A stretch of DNA of 64,000 nt from Flavobacterium covae (GTDB taxonomy: Bacteria > Bacteroidota > Bacteroidia > Flavobacteriales > Flavobacteriaceae). Where the stretch lies: NCBI GenBank assembly GCA_019565575.1, contig CP067379.1:1550001-1614000 (forward strand), in the 5' to 3' direction. Within the stretch, counting starts at the first letter, position 1. Each line of letters begins with the position of its first letter. The notes below the pieces were generated by a model. The model saw nothing but the letters and a program-made list of their open reading frames with translations. It did no database searches and was not told where the DNA came from. Below are positions 18,140 through 27,611 of the stretch, one piece after another. Made by a program: the position numbers and the translations under genes.

Positions 18140-19368
18140 TTAAAAATCGTATTTATAATGGTTTGAGTTGCTCCAGTATTCATTTGAACAAAAGTTTGAC
18201 AGATATGTCCTTTTTCGTGCCTTTCATCTTCATTTTGAATTAATAAATTAAAAGCTTGAATTAGCTCTGTTTGATCCGAAATGGAAATACATCCTTTTTG
18301 ATATACTAAAGCAGTAGCTTCTGTAAAATGCGAGTAGTTAGGACCAATTATTACAGGAACGCCAAAAGTAGCTGGTTCTAAAATGTTATGTACGCCAGGA
18401 TTGCCAAAACCACCTCCTACGTAAGCTATGTCAGCATAAGAATATATTTTAGTCAAAATACCAATAGTGTCTATAATAAATACATTAAATTGAGCTAGAT
18501 CTTTATTGTTTATTTCAGAATACAATATCACGGACTTATTAATTTGAGACTTAGTTTTTAATATTTGCTCACCTTTAATATTATGGGGTGCGATAATAAA
18601 TTTTACATCGTCCGAGGATTGATTAATATATGGGATTAACAATTCTTCATCCTTTGGCCAAGAACTGCCTATGACAATAGTCGTTTTGTTATCTTTGAAT
18701 TGTTTTATAAAATCTAACGTATTATTTCTTCCTAAAATAGTGACTACCCGATCAAAACGAGTATCTCCAGAAACAATAGTGTTTTGAAATCCTATAGTTT
18801 GTAGTAATTCTTTAGAAGAATCATTCTGAACAAAAAAATAATTAAAGTTTTTTAAAGCATTTCTGTAAAATCCTCCGTACCATTTAAAAAATAACTGTTT
18901 TTTTCTAAAAATACCAGAAATTAAGTAAGTGTCAATTTTTCTTTTTCCTAATTCATTTAAATAATTAGGCCAATACTCATATTTAATAAAAAATACCTTT
19001 TCAGGATGTACTAATTCTAAAAAAAGATTAGCATTGGCTTTAGTGTCTAAAGGTAAATAGATTGTAATATCTGCAATTGTATTGTTTTTCTTAACCTCAT
19101 ATCCCGAAGGAGAAAAGAATGTTAATACTATTTTATACGAAGGAAAATTTTCTTTAACCTTTTCTATGACAGGTAAACCTTGTTCGTATTCTCCTAAAGA
19201 TGCCGCGTGAAACCAGATTGTTTTATCTGTTGGATTAATTTTTGAAGCTAAAGTGTTAAATACATCTTTCCGACCTTTAACAAATAACTTAATTTTAGGG
19301 TTAACTAAAGCTATGATATTTAGGAAAAATTGTACAAAATGTATAACAGTGTTGTATAGAAAAAGCAT
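18136..19368 (-). CDS. waaA: 3-deoxy-D-manno-octulosonic acid (Kdo) transferase
   Basis: Transfers Kdo from CMP-Kdo to lipid IVA in lipid A/LPS assembly at the inner membrane. The 410-residue protein has a hydrophobic N-terminal anchor (FVQFFLNIIALV), the acceptor-binding motif WFHAASLGEYEQGLP with the catalytic Glu, FFSPSGYEVKK, and the CMP-Kdo side YVGGGFGNPGVHNILEPATFGVPVIIGPNY. Length is normal for WaaA. Downstream and overlapping is the GNAT gene. Fits with the sugar-nucleotide genes divergently placed at 19462-21680. Confidence 0.92.
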   Translation of the reverse strand: MLFLYNTVIHFVQFFLNIIALVNPKIKLFVKGRKDVFNTLASKINPTDKTIWFHAASLGEYEQGLPVIEKVKENFPSYKIVLTFFSPSGYEVKKNNTIADITIYLPLDTKANANLFLELVHPEKVFFIKYEYWPNYLNELGKRKIDTYLISGIFRKKQLFFKWYGGFYRNALKNFNYFFVQNDSSKELLQTIGFQNTIVSGDTRFDRVVTILGRNNTLDFIKQFKDNKTTIVIGSSWPKDEELLIPYINQSSDDVKFIIAPHNIKGEQILKTKSQINKSVILYSEINNKDLAQFNVFIIDTIGILTKIYSYADIAYVGGGFGNPGVHNILEPATFGVPVIIGPNYSHFTEATALVYQKGCISISDQTELIQAFNLLIQNEDERHEKGHICQTFVQMNTGATQTIINTIFK

Positions 19369-19433
19369 AATTAAAATTTGATGATGCTAAAATACATTAG
19401 TTTTCTAAAATTTAGTAGAAAAGCTATTAAATT

Positions 19434-19441
19434 AGTAGATT
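19434..19441 (+). promoter_or_regulatory. Candidate -7 box (TAGATTTG)
   Basis: TAGATTTG fits TAnnTTTG and lies 20 bases upstream of the aminotransferase start, in the short divergent region with waaA. Confidence 0.5.
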
Positions 19442-19461
19442 TGTAACCTAAATTTTACTCG

Positions 19462-20592
19462 ATGAGAAAGATACAAATGGTTGACTTAAAAAGCCAATAT
19501 GATAAAATAAAAGAGGAAGTTAATACTTCTATTCAAGAAGTTTTAGATACGACAACTTATATCAACGGACCTTTAGTTCATCAATTTCAAGCTGATTTAG
19601 AAAAATATTTAGGTGTTAAGCATGTAATTCCGTGTGCAAATGGTACAGACGCTTTGCAAATTGCCATGATGGGATTAGGATTAAAACCAGGAGATGAGGT
19701 AATTACGGCTGATTTTACTTTTGCCGCTACTGTGGAAGTAATTGCATTATTACAATTAACACCTGTATTAGTAGATGTAGATATAGATACAATGAATATT
19801 TCTATTGAGGCAATTAAAAAGGCAATCACACCTAAAACAAAAGCCATCGTTCCAGTACATTTATTTGGTCGAGCAACTAATATGGAGGCTATAATGGAAA
19901 TAGCCCGAGAGAATAACTTATATGTTATAGAAGATAATGCACAAGCTATTGGAGCTAATTATACTTTTAAAGATGGTTCAAAATCAAAAGTAGGAGCAAT
20001 TGGTCATGTGGCAGCTACCTCATTTTTTCCATCTAAAAACTTGGGTTGTTATGGTGATGGTGGGGCTATTTTTACAAATGACGATCAATTAGCTCATAAT
20101 TTGAGAGGAATTGTAAATCACGGAATGTATGTTCGTTACCATCATGATGTAGTAGGGGTAAACTCTCGTTTAGATAGTATTCAAGCGGGTATATTAAAAA
20201 CAAAATTACCGCATTTAGATGCGTATAATAAAGCACGTAGAGAAGCGGCTTATAAATATAATCTAGCTCTTGGATCAAACCCAAATATAGTGATACCTCA
20301 ATTTAATAGTAATACTGATGATCACGTATTTCATCAATATGTATTTAGGGTTATTAATGGTAAACGTGATGCTTTATTAGAACATTTACAATCAAAAGAA
20401 ATACCATGTGCTATCTACTATCCAATTCCTTTACATAGTCAGAAAGCCTATTCGGACATACGTTATAATGAAGCTGATTTTATGGTGACTAATCAGTTAG
20501 TTAAGGAAGTAATTGCATTACCAATGCATACTGAATTAGATGATGAACAAATAAAATTTATTACAGATGTAGTTCTAGACTTTATAGGATAG
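19462..20592 (+). CDS. DegT/DnrJ/EryC1/StrS family sugar aminotransferase
   Basis: A 376-residue PLP-dependent enzyme that aminates a keto-sugar nucleotide for surface polysaccharide or LPS synthesis. The family signatures are clear: MVDLKSQYDKIKEEV, PCANGTDALQIAMMGLGLKPGDEV, VIEDNAQAIGA and ATSFFPSKNLGCYGDGG, in which Lys192 is the Schiff-base lysine. The C-terminal part HVFHQYVFRV with PIPLHSQKAY is also typical. The exact product (for example a 3- or 4-amino sugar) cannot be told from sequence. Followed 75 bases later by galE, probably in the same transcript. Confidence 0.92.
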   Translation: MRKIQMVDLKSQYDKIKEEVNTSIQEVLDTTTYINGPLVHQFQADLEKYLGVKHVIPCANGTDALQIAMMGLGLKPGDEVITADFTFAATVEVIALLQLTPVLVDVDIDTMNISIEAIKKAITPKTKAIVPVHLFGRATNMEAIMEIARENNLYVIEDNAQAIGANYTFKDGSKSKVGAIGHVAATSFFPSKNLGCYGDGGAIFTNDDQLAHNLRGIVNHGMYVRYHHDVVGVNSRLDSIQAGILKTKLPHLDAYNKARREAAYKYNLALGSNPNIVIPQFNSNTDDHVFHQYVFRVINGKRDALLEHLQSKEIPCAIYYPIPLHSQKAYSDIRYNEADFMVTNQLVKEVIALPMHTELDDEQIKFITDVVLDFIG

Positions 20593-20621
20593 ATATTTCT
20601 TCGTTAACAATAATCAATAAT

Positions 20622-20649
20622 CAATAAACAATAAACAATAAACAATAAA
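20622..20649 (+). repeat. Four tandem CAATAAA units
   Basis: Four perfect heptamer units, preceded by CAATAAT/CAATAAT-like degenerate units, in the gap before galE. A simple-sequence tract that could slip; it lies outside coding sequence. Confidence 0.85.
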
Positions 20650-20666
20650 CAAATTAATTAATTCTT

Positions 20667-21680
20667 ATGAGAATATTAGTAACTGGAGGCTTGGGGTTTA
20701 TAGGGTCTCATACTGTAGTAGAATTGCAAAACAAAGGTTTTGAGGTAATTATAATAGATAATTTGTCAAATTCGTCAATAGAAGTTTTACAACGAATTGA
20801 AAATATTACAAGTAAGAAACCTATTTTTGAAAAAATTGATTTACGTGATAAAAAATCAGTTCAAGATTTTTTTCAAAAATATCAAGATGTAAATGGAGTT
20901 ATTCACTTTGCTGCTAGTAAAGCAGTTGGGGAAAGCGTAGAAAATCCATTGTTATACTATGAAAATAACATAAATACTTTAGTGTATCTTTTACAAGAAT
21001 TACAACAAAAAACAGAAGCACATTTTATTTTTAGTTCTTCATGTACAGTTTATGGACAAGCAGAAGAAATGCCTATAACAGAAGATGCTCCTGTACAGTC
21101 AGCTATATCTCCTTATGGTAATACAAAACAAATAGGAGAAGAAATAATTGCAGATGTAACTAAAGTAACTAATATAAATGCTGTTTTACTACGTTATTTC
21201 AATCCAATTGGAGCACACCCTTCTACAGAAATAGGAGAATTACCATTAGGAGTTCCCCAAAATCTAATACCTTTTATTACACAAACAGCTATAGGGTTAC
21301 GAAAAGAATTATCGGTTTTTGGAAATGATTATCCTACAGAAGATGGAACGGCTATTCGTGATTATATTCATGTAGTAGATTTAGCTAAAGCCCACGTTGT
21401 TGCCCTAGAACGACTTTTAGCTAAAAAGAATGTAGAAAAAGTAGAGGTGTTTAATGTAGGAACAGGAACAGGAAGCTCCGTGTTAGAAGTTATTTCTACT
21501 TTTGAGAAAGTATCAGGTCAAAAATTACCTTATAAAATTGTAGGAAGACGAGAAGGTGACATAACAGAAGCTTACGCCCATACAGCAAAAGCTAATGAGG
21601 TTTTGGGCTGGAAATCTCAATCTACCCTAGAAGAAGCATTAACAAGCGCTTGGGAATGGGAACAAAAAATTAGAAGATAA
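20667..21680 (+). CDS. galE: UDP-glucose 4-epimerase
   Basis: Interconverts UDP-glucose and UDP-galactose with bound NAD. The 337-residue short-chain dehydrogenase/reductase fold shows the Gly-rich NAD loop TGGLGFIGSH (G7-x-x-G10-x-x-G13), the catalytic Ser/Thr region FSSSCTVYG (about 122-130) and the Y150-x-x-x-K154 pair in SPYGNTK, then LRYFNPIGAHPS and FNVGTGTGSSVLEV. Length and motifs are normal for GalE. It supplies sugar nucleotides for surface glycans together with the preceding aminotransferase. A bidirectional hairpin separates it from the convergent gpmI. Confidence 0.95.
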   Translation: MRILVTGGLGFIGSHTVVELQNKGFEVIIIDNLSNSSIEVLQRIENITSKKPIFEKIDLRDKKSVQDFFQKYQDVNGVIHFAASKAVGESVENPLLYYENNINTLVYLLQELQQKTEAHFIFSSSCTVYGQAEEMPITEDAPVQSAISPYGNTKQIGEEIIADVTKVTNINAVLLRYFNPIGAHPSTEIGELPLGVPQNLIPFITQTAIGLRKELSVFGNDYPTEDGTAIRDYIHVVDLAKAHVVALERLLAKKNVEKVEVFNVGTGTGSSVLEVISTFEKVSGQKLPYKIVGRREGDITEAYAHTAKANEVLGWKSQSTLEEALTSAWEWEQKIRR

Positions 21681-21689
21681 TTAAAAAAA

Positions 21690-21737
21690 GGTTGTCCTAA
21701 AAGTAATAATTTAGATTCTTTTGGGCAACCTCTTTTT
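21690..21737. terminator. Bidirectional terminator between galE and gpmI
   Basis: AGGTTGTCCTAAAAG and CTTTTGGGCAACCT pair with a G-T wobble and flanking A and T runs on both sides. It belongs to the same TGTCCTAAAAG hairpin family as 7699-7737 and 38701-38794. Confidence 0.8.
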
Positions 21738-21745
21738 GTAAGTAT

Positions 21746-23262
21746 TTATAATAGAGATCTTCCAGTCATTACCTCGGGTTTAGAAATGCCCATTAATTCT
21801 AAAATAGTAGGGGCAATATCAGCTAAAACACCATCGTTTATATTTTTTAATTCTGGATCTATTAAAATAATAGGAACGGGATTTGTTGTATGAGCAGTAT
21901 TGGGACTTCCGTCAGGATTTATCATAGTATCACAGTTGCCATGGTCAGCAATGAGTATTGTTGTGTAATTATTTTCTAAAGCAGTTGTTATAACCTCTTT
22001 AACACATTGATCCACTGCTTCACATGCTTTGATAGCTGCTTGCATATTTCCCGTGTGACCTACCATATCACCATTTGCAAAGTTAAGACACACAAAATCT
22101 ACTGTTTCTTTTTTTAATTCTGGAATTAATGCGTTTTTTAGGTCAAATGCACTCATTTCAGGCTGTAAATCATAAGTGGCTACTTTAGGAGATGAACATA
22201 AAATTCGATTTTCACCTTCAAAAGGCTCCTCTCGCCCTCCAGAAAAGAAGAAAGTAACATGTGGATATTTTTCAGTTTCGGCTATTCTAATTTGTTTTTT
22301 ATCAGTTTTAGATATTACTTCACCTAAGGTTTCTGTAATATTGTCCTTGTCATAAATAACGTATACATTTTTATAGGTTTCATCATAGTTGGTCATTGTC
22401 ACATAATACAAGTCTAGATGATTCATCTTTTGTTCCTGAAGATCTTTTTGAGAAAGAACCTCTGTTAGTTCACGACCTCTATCTGTTCTAAAATTAAAGA
22501 AAATAACTACGTCGCCATTTTGTATTGTTGTTAAAGGTTCTTGATGAGCATCAACTAATACAATTGGTTCAATAAATTCATCTGTTATGTTATTAAAATA
22601 ACTCTCTCTAATAGCGGTTACAGGGTCAGTAGCTTTTTTTCCTATGCCTTCTACCATAACGGAATACGCTTTTTTTACCCGTTCCCAACGCTTGTCACGA
22701 TCCATAGCAAAATAACGTCCTGTTATAGTGGCAATTTTAGCTGCTGAACGTGTACAATACTGCGCTAAATCATCTATATGTTTTTCACCCGATTTAGGAT
22801 CTACATCGCGACCGTCCGTAAAAGCATGAACGAAAACTTTTTTTAAACCATAATCATTTGCAGCATCCAATAGTCCTTTTAAATGATCTGTATGTGAGTG
22901 AACCCCTCCATCTGATACTAATCCTAAAAAATGTACAGGTTTATTGTTTTTTTAGCGTACTCGTAGGCATTTAGCAAGACTTTTTCGTTATTAAGAGTCT
23001 TGTTTTGAACAGCTAGATTAATTTTGGCTAAATCCTGATATACTATCCTTCCAGCACCTAAGTTCATGTGGCCTACTTCACTATTTCCCATTTGTCCATC
23101 AGGTAGGCCTACATTAAGTCCATCAGTTCGTAATGTAGCATTTGGAAATTGTGTATAAAGGGTATCTATAAAAGGAGTATTGGCTTGGTCAATAGCAGAT
23201 ACTTTAGGATCAGGTGATTTCCCCCAACCATCAAGAATCATTAGAATTACTTTTTTATTCAT
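21746..23262 (-). CDS. gpmI: 2,3-bisphosphoglycerate-independent phosphoglycerate mutase, frame broken once
   Basis: Glycolytic enzyme interconverting 3- and 2-phosphoglycerate with two Mn ions. The N-terminus MNKKVILMILDGWGKSPD has the first metal Asp, and QMGNSEVGHMNLGAGR has the phosphorylated Ser; HAFTDGRDV, FNFRTDRGREL, VCLNFANGDMVGHTGN and ILIADHGNCD complete the set. I start at the ATG at 23262 because MNKKVILMILDGWG is the conserved start. The frame breaks near 22950, where seven A stand where eight are needed; repair gives YAKKNNKPVHFLGLVSDGGV. About 505 residues when joined. Confidence 0.95.
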
Positions 23263-23756
23263 TTTTAGAAGTGTTATGTGAAACCTCAAAATTAGGAATT
23301 TGAAATCAAATATGATCTTTTAATTCGAACAGATTATAAAGCGGGGTTATCAAACGTTATTTTTTGTGAATTAGAGATCAAATTATGGATACAAATAAAT
23401 AACTGTAATTATTGTAATTTTATTGATATAGGGTAAACTAAAAGAATGAAATAGTTTTTAATAAAAGGTAGTTAGACTATGAAATTAGACTGTTATTATC
23501 AACTATTTTTGTTTTTGTAAAAAAATGTTTAGAAAAGAGGATGATTATCACGTAGATTTTATTAAAAAACATTTTTAAAAGGGAATAAAAGATCTTAGAT
23601 AAAGGTGTATTTCATCTGATAAATAAGTATTTCATCAAATTGTAAAAATAATACTTTCTGTAAATCAAATCTTTATTTTTAGAGAATTAAAGGGGTTTTG
23701 GGATAAGATCTGTTTTTGTTATACTTTTGTAGTGAATTTTAAAGAAATAAGGTTTT
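23263..23756. other. Intergenic region, no gene seen
   Basis: About 490 A/T-rich bases upstream of gpmI and before the decayed gene. I see no tRNA, strong hairpin or coding segment. Confidence 0.5.
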
Positions 23757-24206
23757 ATGAGAAGTTATTTTGGTGTTTTTTTATTTCTTATAAGGATTTG
23801 TTATGCTTAAGATTTAAGTAAGCTACTTTTTGAATATGATGAGGTAGGCAACCAGATTAAACGTTCTATTTATATAAACTGCCCTAGTTTAAATAAAATA
23901 GATATAAAGTTAGTTGAGGAATTGGTATCGTCTGATTTACATCTGGTTTCGAGGGTCTAGTAATTCTCTTATTATTTCAATCCAGTTTACTAGCAGTCGT
24001 ATTTACATAGGCAATCCATTCAAGGTAAATCAATTTGCTTATTCTGTTTAATTTTATTTTCGGGACAAGTATTAGGTGTATCAACAAAAGTAGAACAAAT
24101 GAATACCATGCTGTTTGAGTTTGGAAAATTGCCCAGAGAAATATATATAATAGTGATGGAATACATCACAGGAGATGAAGAAAATACAATAATCACAAAG
24201 GAATGA
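23757..24206 (+). pseudogene. Remnant of a T9SS-secreted protein gene
   Basis: An ATG at 23757 begins a hydrophobic leader (MRSYFGVFLFLIRICYA), then a TAA where a Gln codon would give the usual signal-peptidase site AQ. The frame goes on with DLSKLLFEYDEVGNQIKRSI, a start typical of Bacteroidetes exported proteins with RHS-like or T9SS features. After more stops, another frame reads GQVLGVSTKVEQ, then FGKLPREIYIIVMEYITGDE and NTIITKE, which resembles the end of a T9SS type A sorting domain (LPSGIYIV type). The middle of the gene is missing. Several lesions are not simple homopolymer errors, so this is real decay. Confidence 0.55.
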
Positions 24207-24324
24207 GTTTTTGTAATTGAAATTAGGTTAAGAAGTAAAAATGAGATAATTATTAGAAATCAATTTTTTACTTTTCGTTCATAACCTTTAAACAAAATGA
24301 AAATTAAGATTTAAAAAGAACATA

Positions 24325-26100
24325 ATGAAAATAAAAATTAAAGATTTAAGAACTGTATGTTTTGGACTAGTAGCTTCTTTAGGATACGGACAACAAGTTA
24401 TTGATAATGTAGGTATTGGGTTAGGAGGTCCCAATTATGGTGCTAGAATAGATGTTAGTTCATTAAAAGGATGGAATGGAGCATGGAGTAGAGGTTTTCA
24501 AATAGGAGAAAACTCGGATCCAAACAATCTTAATTTAATTATGTTTGGAGGTAAGGGAACTACTTCAATAAATGGTGCTCCAACTTTAGATTATGGATTT
24601 ATTGGTAAAGACTGGAACAAGGCATATATGACTTTTTTACCTAATGGTAATGTAGGACTAGGAAGTTATACCCCTGCAGAACGATTACATATTGTTTCTG
24701 GTAATTTTAGAATGGATGGAGGAGATCTAATGATTTTTAATAATGTTAACCGTTTAGTGGGGTATGATGATCGTATAAATTATTACATAGGAACTTACCC
24801 TGTATCAGGAAGTTCAGGGCTTGATTTACATTGGTTTGGAGGTATAAAATTTGGTACAGCTGTTGGTGATGCTATGCAGATTGCTGAAAATGGAAGTGTT
24901 GGAATAGGTACTGCTAAGCCTAGTGCCAAATTAGATGTTCAAGGGAATATTAAGTTTAGAGATGTCTTATCAACAGATGGTAGAATGCATATTAATGGAG
25001 GAGAGAAGTTATTCATTTTAAATAAAGAAGGGGTAATAATAGGAAAAGAGTGGGGAGGTAATGGAAATTTATATGTAGAAGGGCAAACTATTCTTACTGG
25101 AAACGTAGGAGTCGGTACAGATAATCCTTCGGAAAAAATGGAAGTCAATGGAGGATATATTAGAATTACAAATTCAGGTAAAGAAGGACCTGCTTTATCT
25201 TTATATAATCCAGAAAAAACAGAAGCAGGAGCAGTATGGAGAATGTATAATATGACAGGTCCCTATGGTAATAGCTTACAGTTTTGGAATTATCCTAATA
25301 ATTTTTCAAATTCAAATCAGCGTTTAGTTTTACACGATAATGGAGATATGAGTCTAAATGGGAATATTACTTTAGGTAAAAATTTATATGCGAGCGATCT
25401 TGTATCAGGAGGAACTAATTCATGGATTTTTCATACGCCTGATGACGGTAGAAATACATTGCATATAGCACCCAATTCTGAAAACAATTGGAAATGGGAT
25501 AAAGGTATGGTTATTAAAGCAGATGGTAATGTAGGGGTAGGAATTACAACTCCTTTAGGAAAATTACACGTGGGGGATAATACTAATGCGGGAGTGGTTC
25601 TTAATAACAGAATAAGTAGTGTAATTTCTCAGATTCCTGCACAATTGTCGTGGGCAGAATCTGGTGCTTTAGGACAGGCTGGTGATTTGATTATTAGTCC
25701 AAGAACGGATATTTCGGCTTCGGTGAAGTTTTATACCAATGATGGTAAAACAATTAGTGAACGTTTTCGTATTTCAGGTTTAGGTAATGCCGCACTACAA
25801 GGAAAATTAGAAGCCAAAGAAATAAAAGTAACCACTACCCCTACAGCGGATTTTGTTTTTGCTGACGATTATAACCTGCCCAAATTAGAAGAAGTAGAAA
25901 AACATGTAAAAGAAAAAAGACATCTACCCGAAATAGCATCAGCAAAAGAAATGGAAAAAGAAGGTGTGAACGTCGGAGCGTTTCAGATAAAATTATTACA
26001 AAAAATTGAAGAATTAACATTATATGTAATTCAACAAAAAAAACAATTGGAAATACAAAATAAGCGCATAGAAGAATTGGAGAAAAAAAACAGGAAGTAA
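24325..26100 (+). CDS. Secreted tail-fibre-like surface protein with C-terminal coiled coil
   Basis: A 591-residue exported protein of unknown function. A short signal region (CFGLVASLGYGQQ) is followed by repeated modules of the type NGNVGLGSYTPAERLHIVSG, GSVGIGTAKPSAKLDVQGN, GNVGVGTDNPSEKMEVNGG and GNVGVGITTPLGKLHVGDN. These VGIGT-x-P-x-KL-x-V units are a recurring motif of Bacteroidetes surface and phage-tail-like proteins. The C-terminus reads FVFADDYNLPKLEEVEKHVK, then HLPEIASAKEMEKEGVNVG, then a long coiled coil (KLLQKIEELTLYVIQQKKQL and on), which resembles the region next to intramolecular-chaperone endosialidase domains. No enzyme motif is seen. It stands alone between two decayed genes. 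Confidence 0.8.
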   Translation: MKIKIKDLRTVCFGLVASLGYGQQVIDNVGIGLGGPNYGARIDVSSLKGWNGAWSRGFQIGENSDPNNLNLIMFGGKGTTSINGAPTLDYGFIGKDWNKAYMTFLPNGNVGLGSYTPAERLHIVSGNFRMDGGDLMIFNNVNRLVGYDDRINYYIGTYPVSGSSGLDLHWFGGIKFGTAVGDAMQIAENGSVGIGTAKPSAKLDVQGNIKFRDVLSTDGRMHINGGEKLFILNKEGVIIGKEWGGNGNLYVEGQTILTGNVGVGTDNPSEKMEVNGGYIRITNSGKEGPALSLYNPEKTEAGAVWRMYNMTGPYGNSLQFWNYPNNFSNSNQRLVLHDNGDMSLNGNITLGKNLYASDLVSGGTNSWIFHTPDDGRNTLHIAPNSENNWKWDKGMVIKADGNVGVGITTPLGKLHVGDNTNAGVVLNNRISSVISQIPAQLSWAESGALGQAGDLIISPRTDISASVKFYTNDGKTISERFRISGLGNAALQGKLEAKEIKVTTTPTADFVFADDYNLPKLEEVEKHVKEKRHLPEIASAKEMEKEGVNVGAFQIKLLQKIEELTLYVIQQKKQLEIQNKRIEELEKKNRK

Positions 26101-26184
26101 TAAGTTTTTTTAAAAATAATATAAAATTCTTCGCTTAATGCAGCACAATAACTATCTAGGAACCATATTAGTAATAATTGATTG

Positions 26185-26640
26185 AAAAAGGGAAACTATT
26201 AGAAGAACGTGATTTTGACGCTTGGGGAAATTTAACACGTGGTATCATGCAATTATTGGATAGAGAGTATACCGGCATGAATATTTCGAAGACGAAGGGT
26301 TGATTCACATGAACGGTAGGTTGTATGATCCTATTTTACGTTGATTTTTGAATACGGACAAAAATAGACAAGATCAGACCCAGATATAGTGTTATAACAA
26401 GTATGGATACGTAATGAATAACTCATTGATATTCGATGAACCGAGTAGAGAGATTATGCCATTGCTTATTGCAGCGGGAATAGCAGCTACAATAGTTTTG
26501 TTTAGTTGTACCGCAATAACGTATTTTAAAGATGGAAGTTTAAAATATTAGAGTATAGGTAGTGCTTTAAAAGCAGCTTCTTTAAGAGCAGTTAGTGGAG
26601 CTATTACTTTTGGAGTAGGAAGTATTTTTTCTAGTGCAGT
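26185..26640 (+). pseudogene. Remnant of an RHS repeat protein
   Basis: Translated segments read EKGKLLEERDFDAWGNLTRG, then a frame change, then GLIHMNGRLYDPILR, NKYGYVMNNSLIFDEPSRE, followed by a hydrophobic stretch (LLIAAGIAATIVLFS). The pattern MNGRLYDP-x-x-x-R-FL and YGYV-x-NN-P-L-x-x-x-DPSGE is the hallmark of the RHS-associated core domain. Here FDEPSRE replaces the usual DPSGE, and there are in-frame stops within 400 bases. Only the C-terminal core remains, so the N-terminal repeats are gone. It ends beside an IS-end-like sequence (TTTTAGGACAGCC at about 26646). Confidence 0.7.
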
Positions 26641-26903
26641 CTATTTTAGGACAGCCTTCTTATTTTACATCTTGTAGTAACTCCAAAAAAGTGTATCTGC
26701 ATTTTTTCTTGGGAACAAAATCATCAAGATATTAAACAAGGTTCTTTTATTTCCCTTCAACCAAAAAGAATTGGATCATAAAAAAGAATAATAAATCGAC
26801 AAAATGCAAAAAAAATCGACAAAATGCAAAAATAATTTGCTATGTCGATTTTTTTTTATGAAATTTGTATTATAGTAATAACAATATAAATAAAAGATTG
26901 TCA
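26641..26903. other. Intergenic region with IS-end-like half-site and short direct repeat
   Basis: Contains TATTTTAGGACAGCC (near 26644), matching one end of the IS at 49606-51378, and a direct repeat of AATCGACAAAATGCAAAAA near 26793-26832, followed by a third ATGTCGAT near 26842. No gene seen. Confidence 0.6.
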
Positions 26904-27611
26904 ATGGTTTACAGATTTTTACCCCTTGTTTTGTTATTCTTAATGTCTTTTTCCCCAAAGACTACTAATAACGTGAGTTCTGACTTGGTAACGAGTAAAA
27001 GTAATTTTGCTATGTTAGCCAAAATTGAGATGATCTATTTTTCTTTAGACGCAAATCATTTGGCATTACCGCCTATGGAATGTTTTAAGAAAGCAATGTT
27101 TGGATATTATTCATTAAAAGAAAAAGGATTAATAGAAAAAGATGTATTAACGGTAATTGATTTTAGTTTATCATCAACTAAAAAAAGAATGTGGGTTATT
27201 GATTTGATTTCGAACAGAATTTTGTTTAATAATTTAGTTACACACGGAATGAAATCGGGAGTTGAGTTTGCTAGTAGTTTTTCAAATGAATTAAATTCTA
27301 GTAAAAGTAGTTTAGGGTTTTATATAACAGGAGAAACATATATAGGTAAACATGGTTTGTCTTTGAAGTTAGACGGTCAAGAAAGAGGAATTAATGATAA
27401 CGCAAGAAACCGTTCCGTTGTAATGCACGGAGCCGAATATGCTAACCTAATAACAATAAAAAGGCAAGGTTATTTAGGAAGAAGTCAAGGTTGTCCAGCT
27501 ATACCAGAATCTATTAAATACGATGTTATAAATGTTGTGAAAGATAAGACATGTTTATTTATCTATCATCCTACTAGGGCTTATGATATTGCTAGTAAAT
27601 TGATCGCTTAA
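26904..27611 (+). CDS. L,D-transpeptidase catalytic domain protein (YkuD_2 type)
   Basis: A 235-residue exported protein of the murein L,D-transpeptidase catalytic family, which act on peptidoglycan peptides. The start is the ATG at 26904, giving the signal MVYRFLPLVLLFLMSFSP. The catalytic signature VVMHGAEY then LGRSQGCPAIPESI is visible: His in HGAEY and the nucleophile Cys in S-x-GCPAIP. The order and spacing fit the YkuD_2 subfamily and differ from classical YkuD (SHGCVR). It is convergent with, and overlaps by about 57 bases, the end of the second L,D-transpeptidase gene when that gene is repaired. Confidence 0.85.
   Translation: MVYRFLPLVLLFLMSFSPKTTNNVSSDLVTSKSNFAMLAKIEMIYFSLDANHLALPPMECFKKAMFGYYSLKEKGLIEKDVLTVIDFSLSSTKKRMWVIDLISNRILFNNLVTHGMKSGVEFASSFSNELNSSKSSLGFYITGETYIGKHGLSLKLDGQERGINDNARNRSVVMHGAEYANLITIKRQGYLGRSQGCPAIPESIKYDVINVVKDKTCLFIYHPTRAYDIASKLIA

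Noticed and set aside
20607..20651. CRISPR array
   Set aside because: Repeats are 7-bp tandem units without spacers; no cas genes in the window.
24325..26100. A prophage tail-fibre gene
   Set aside because: No phage structural, replication or lysis genes in the neighbourhood; the VGIGT motif is also common in chromosomal Bacteroidetes surface proteins.
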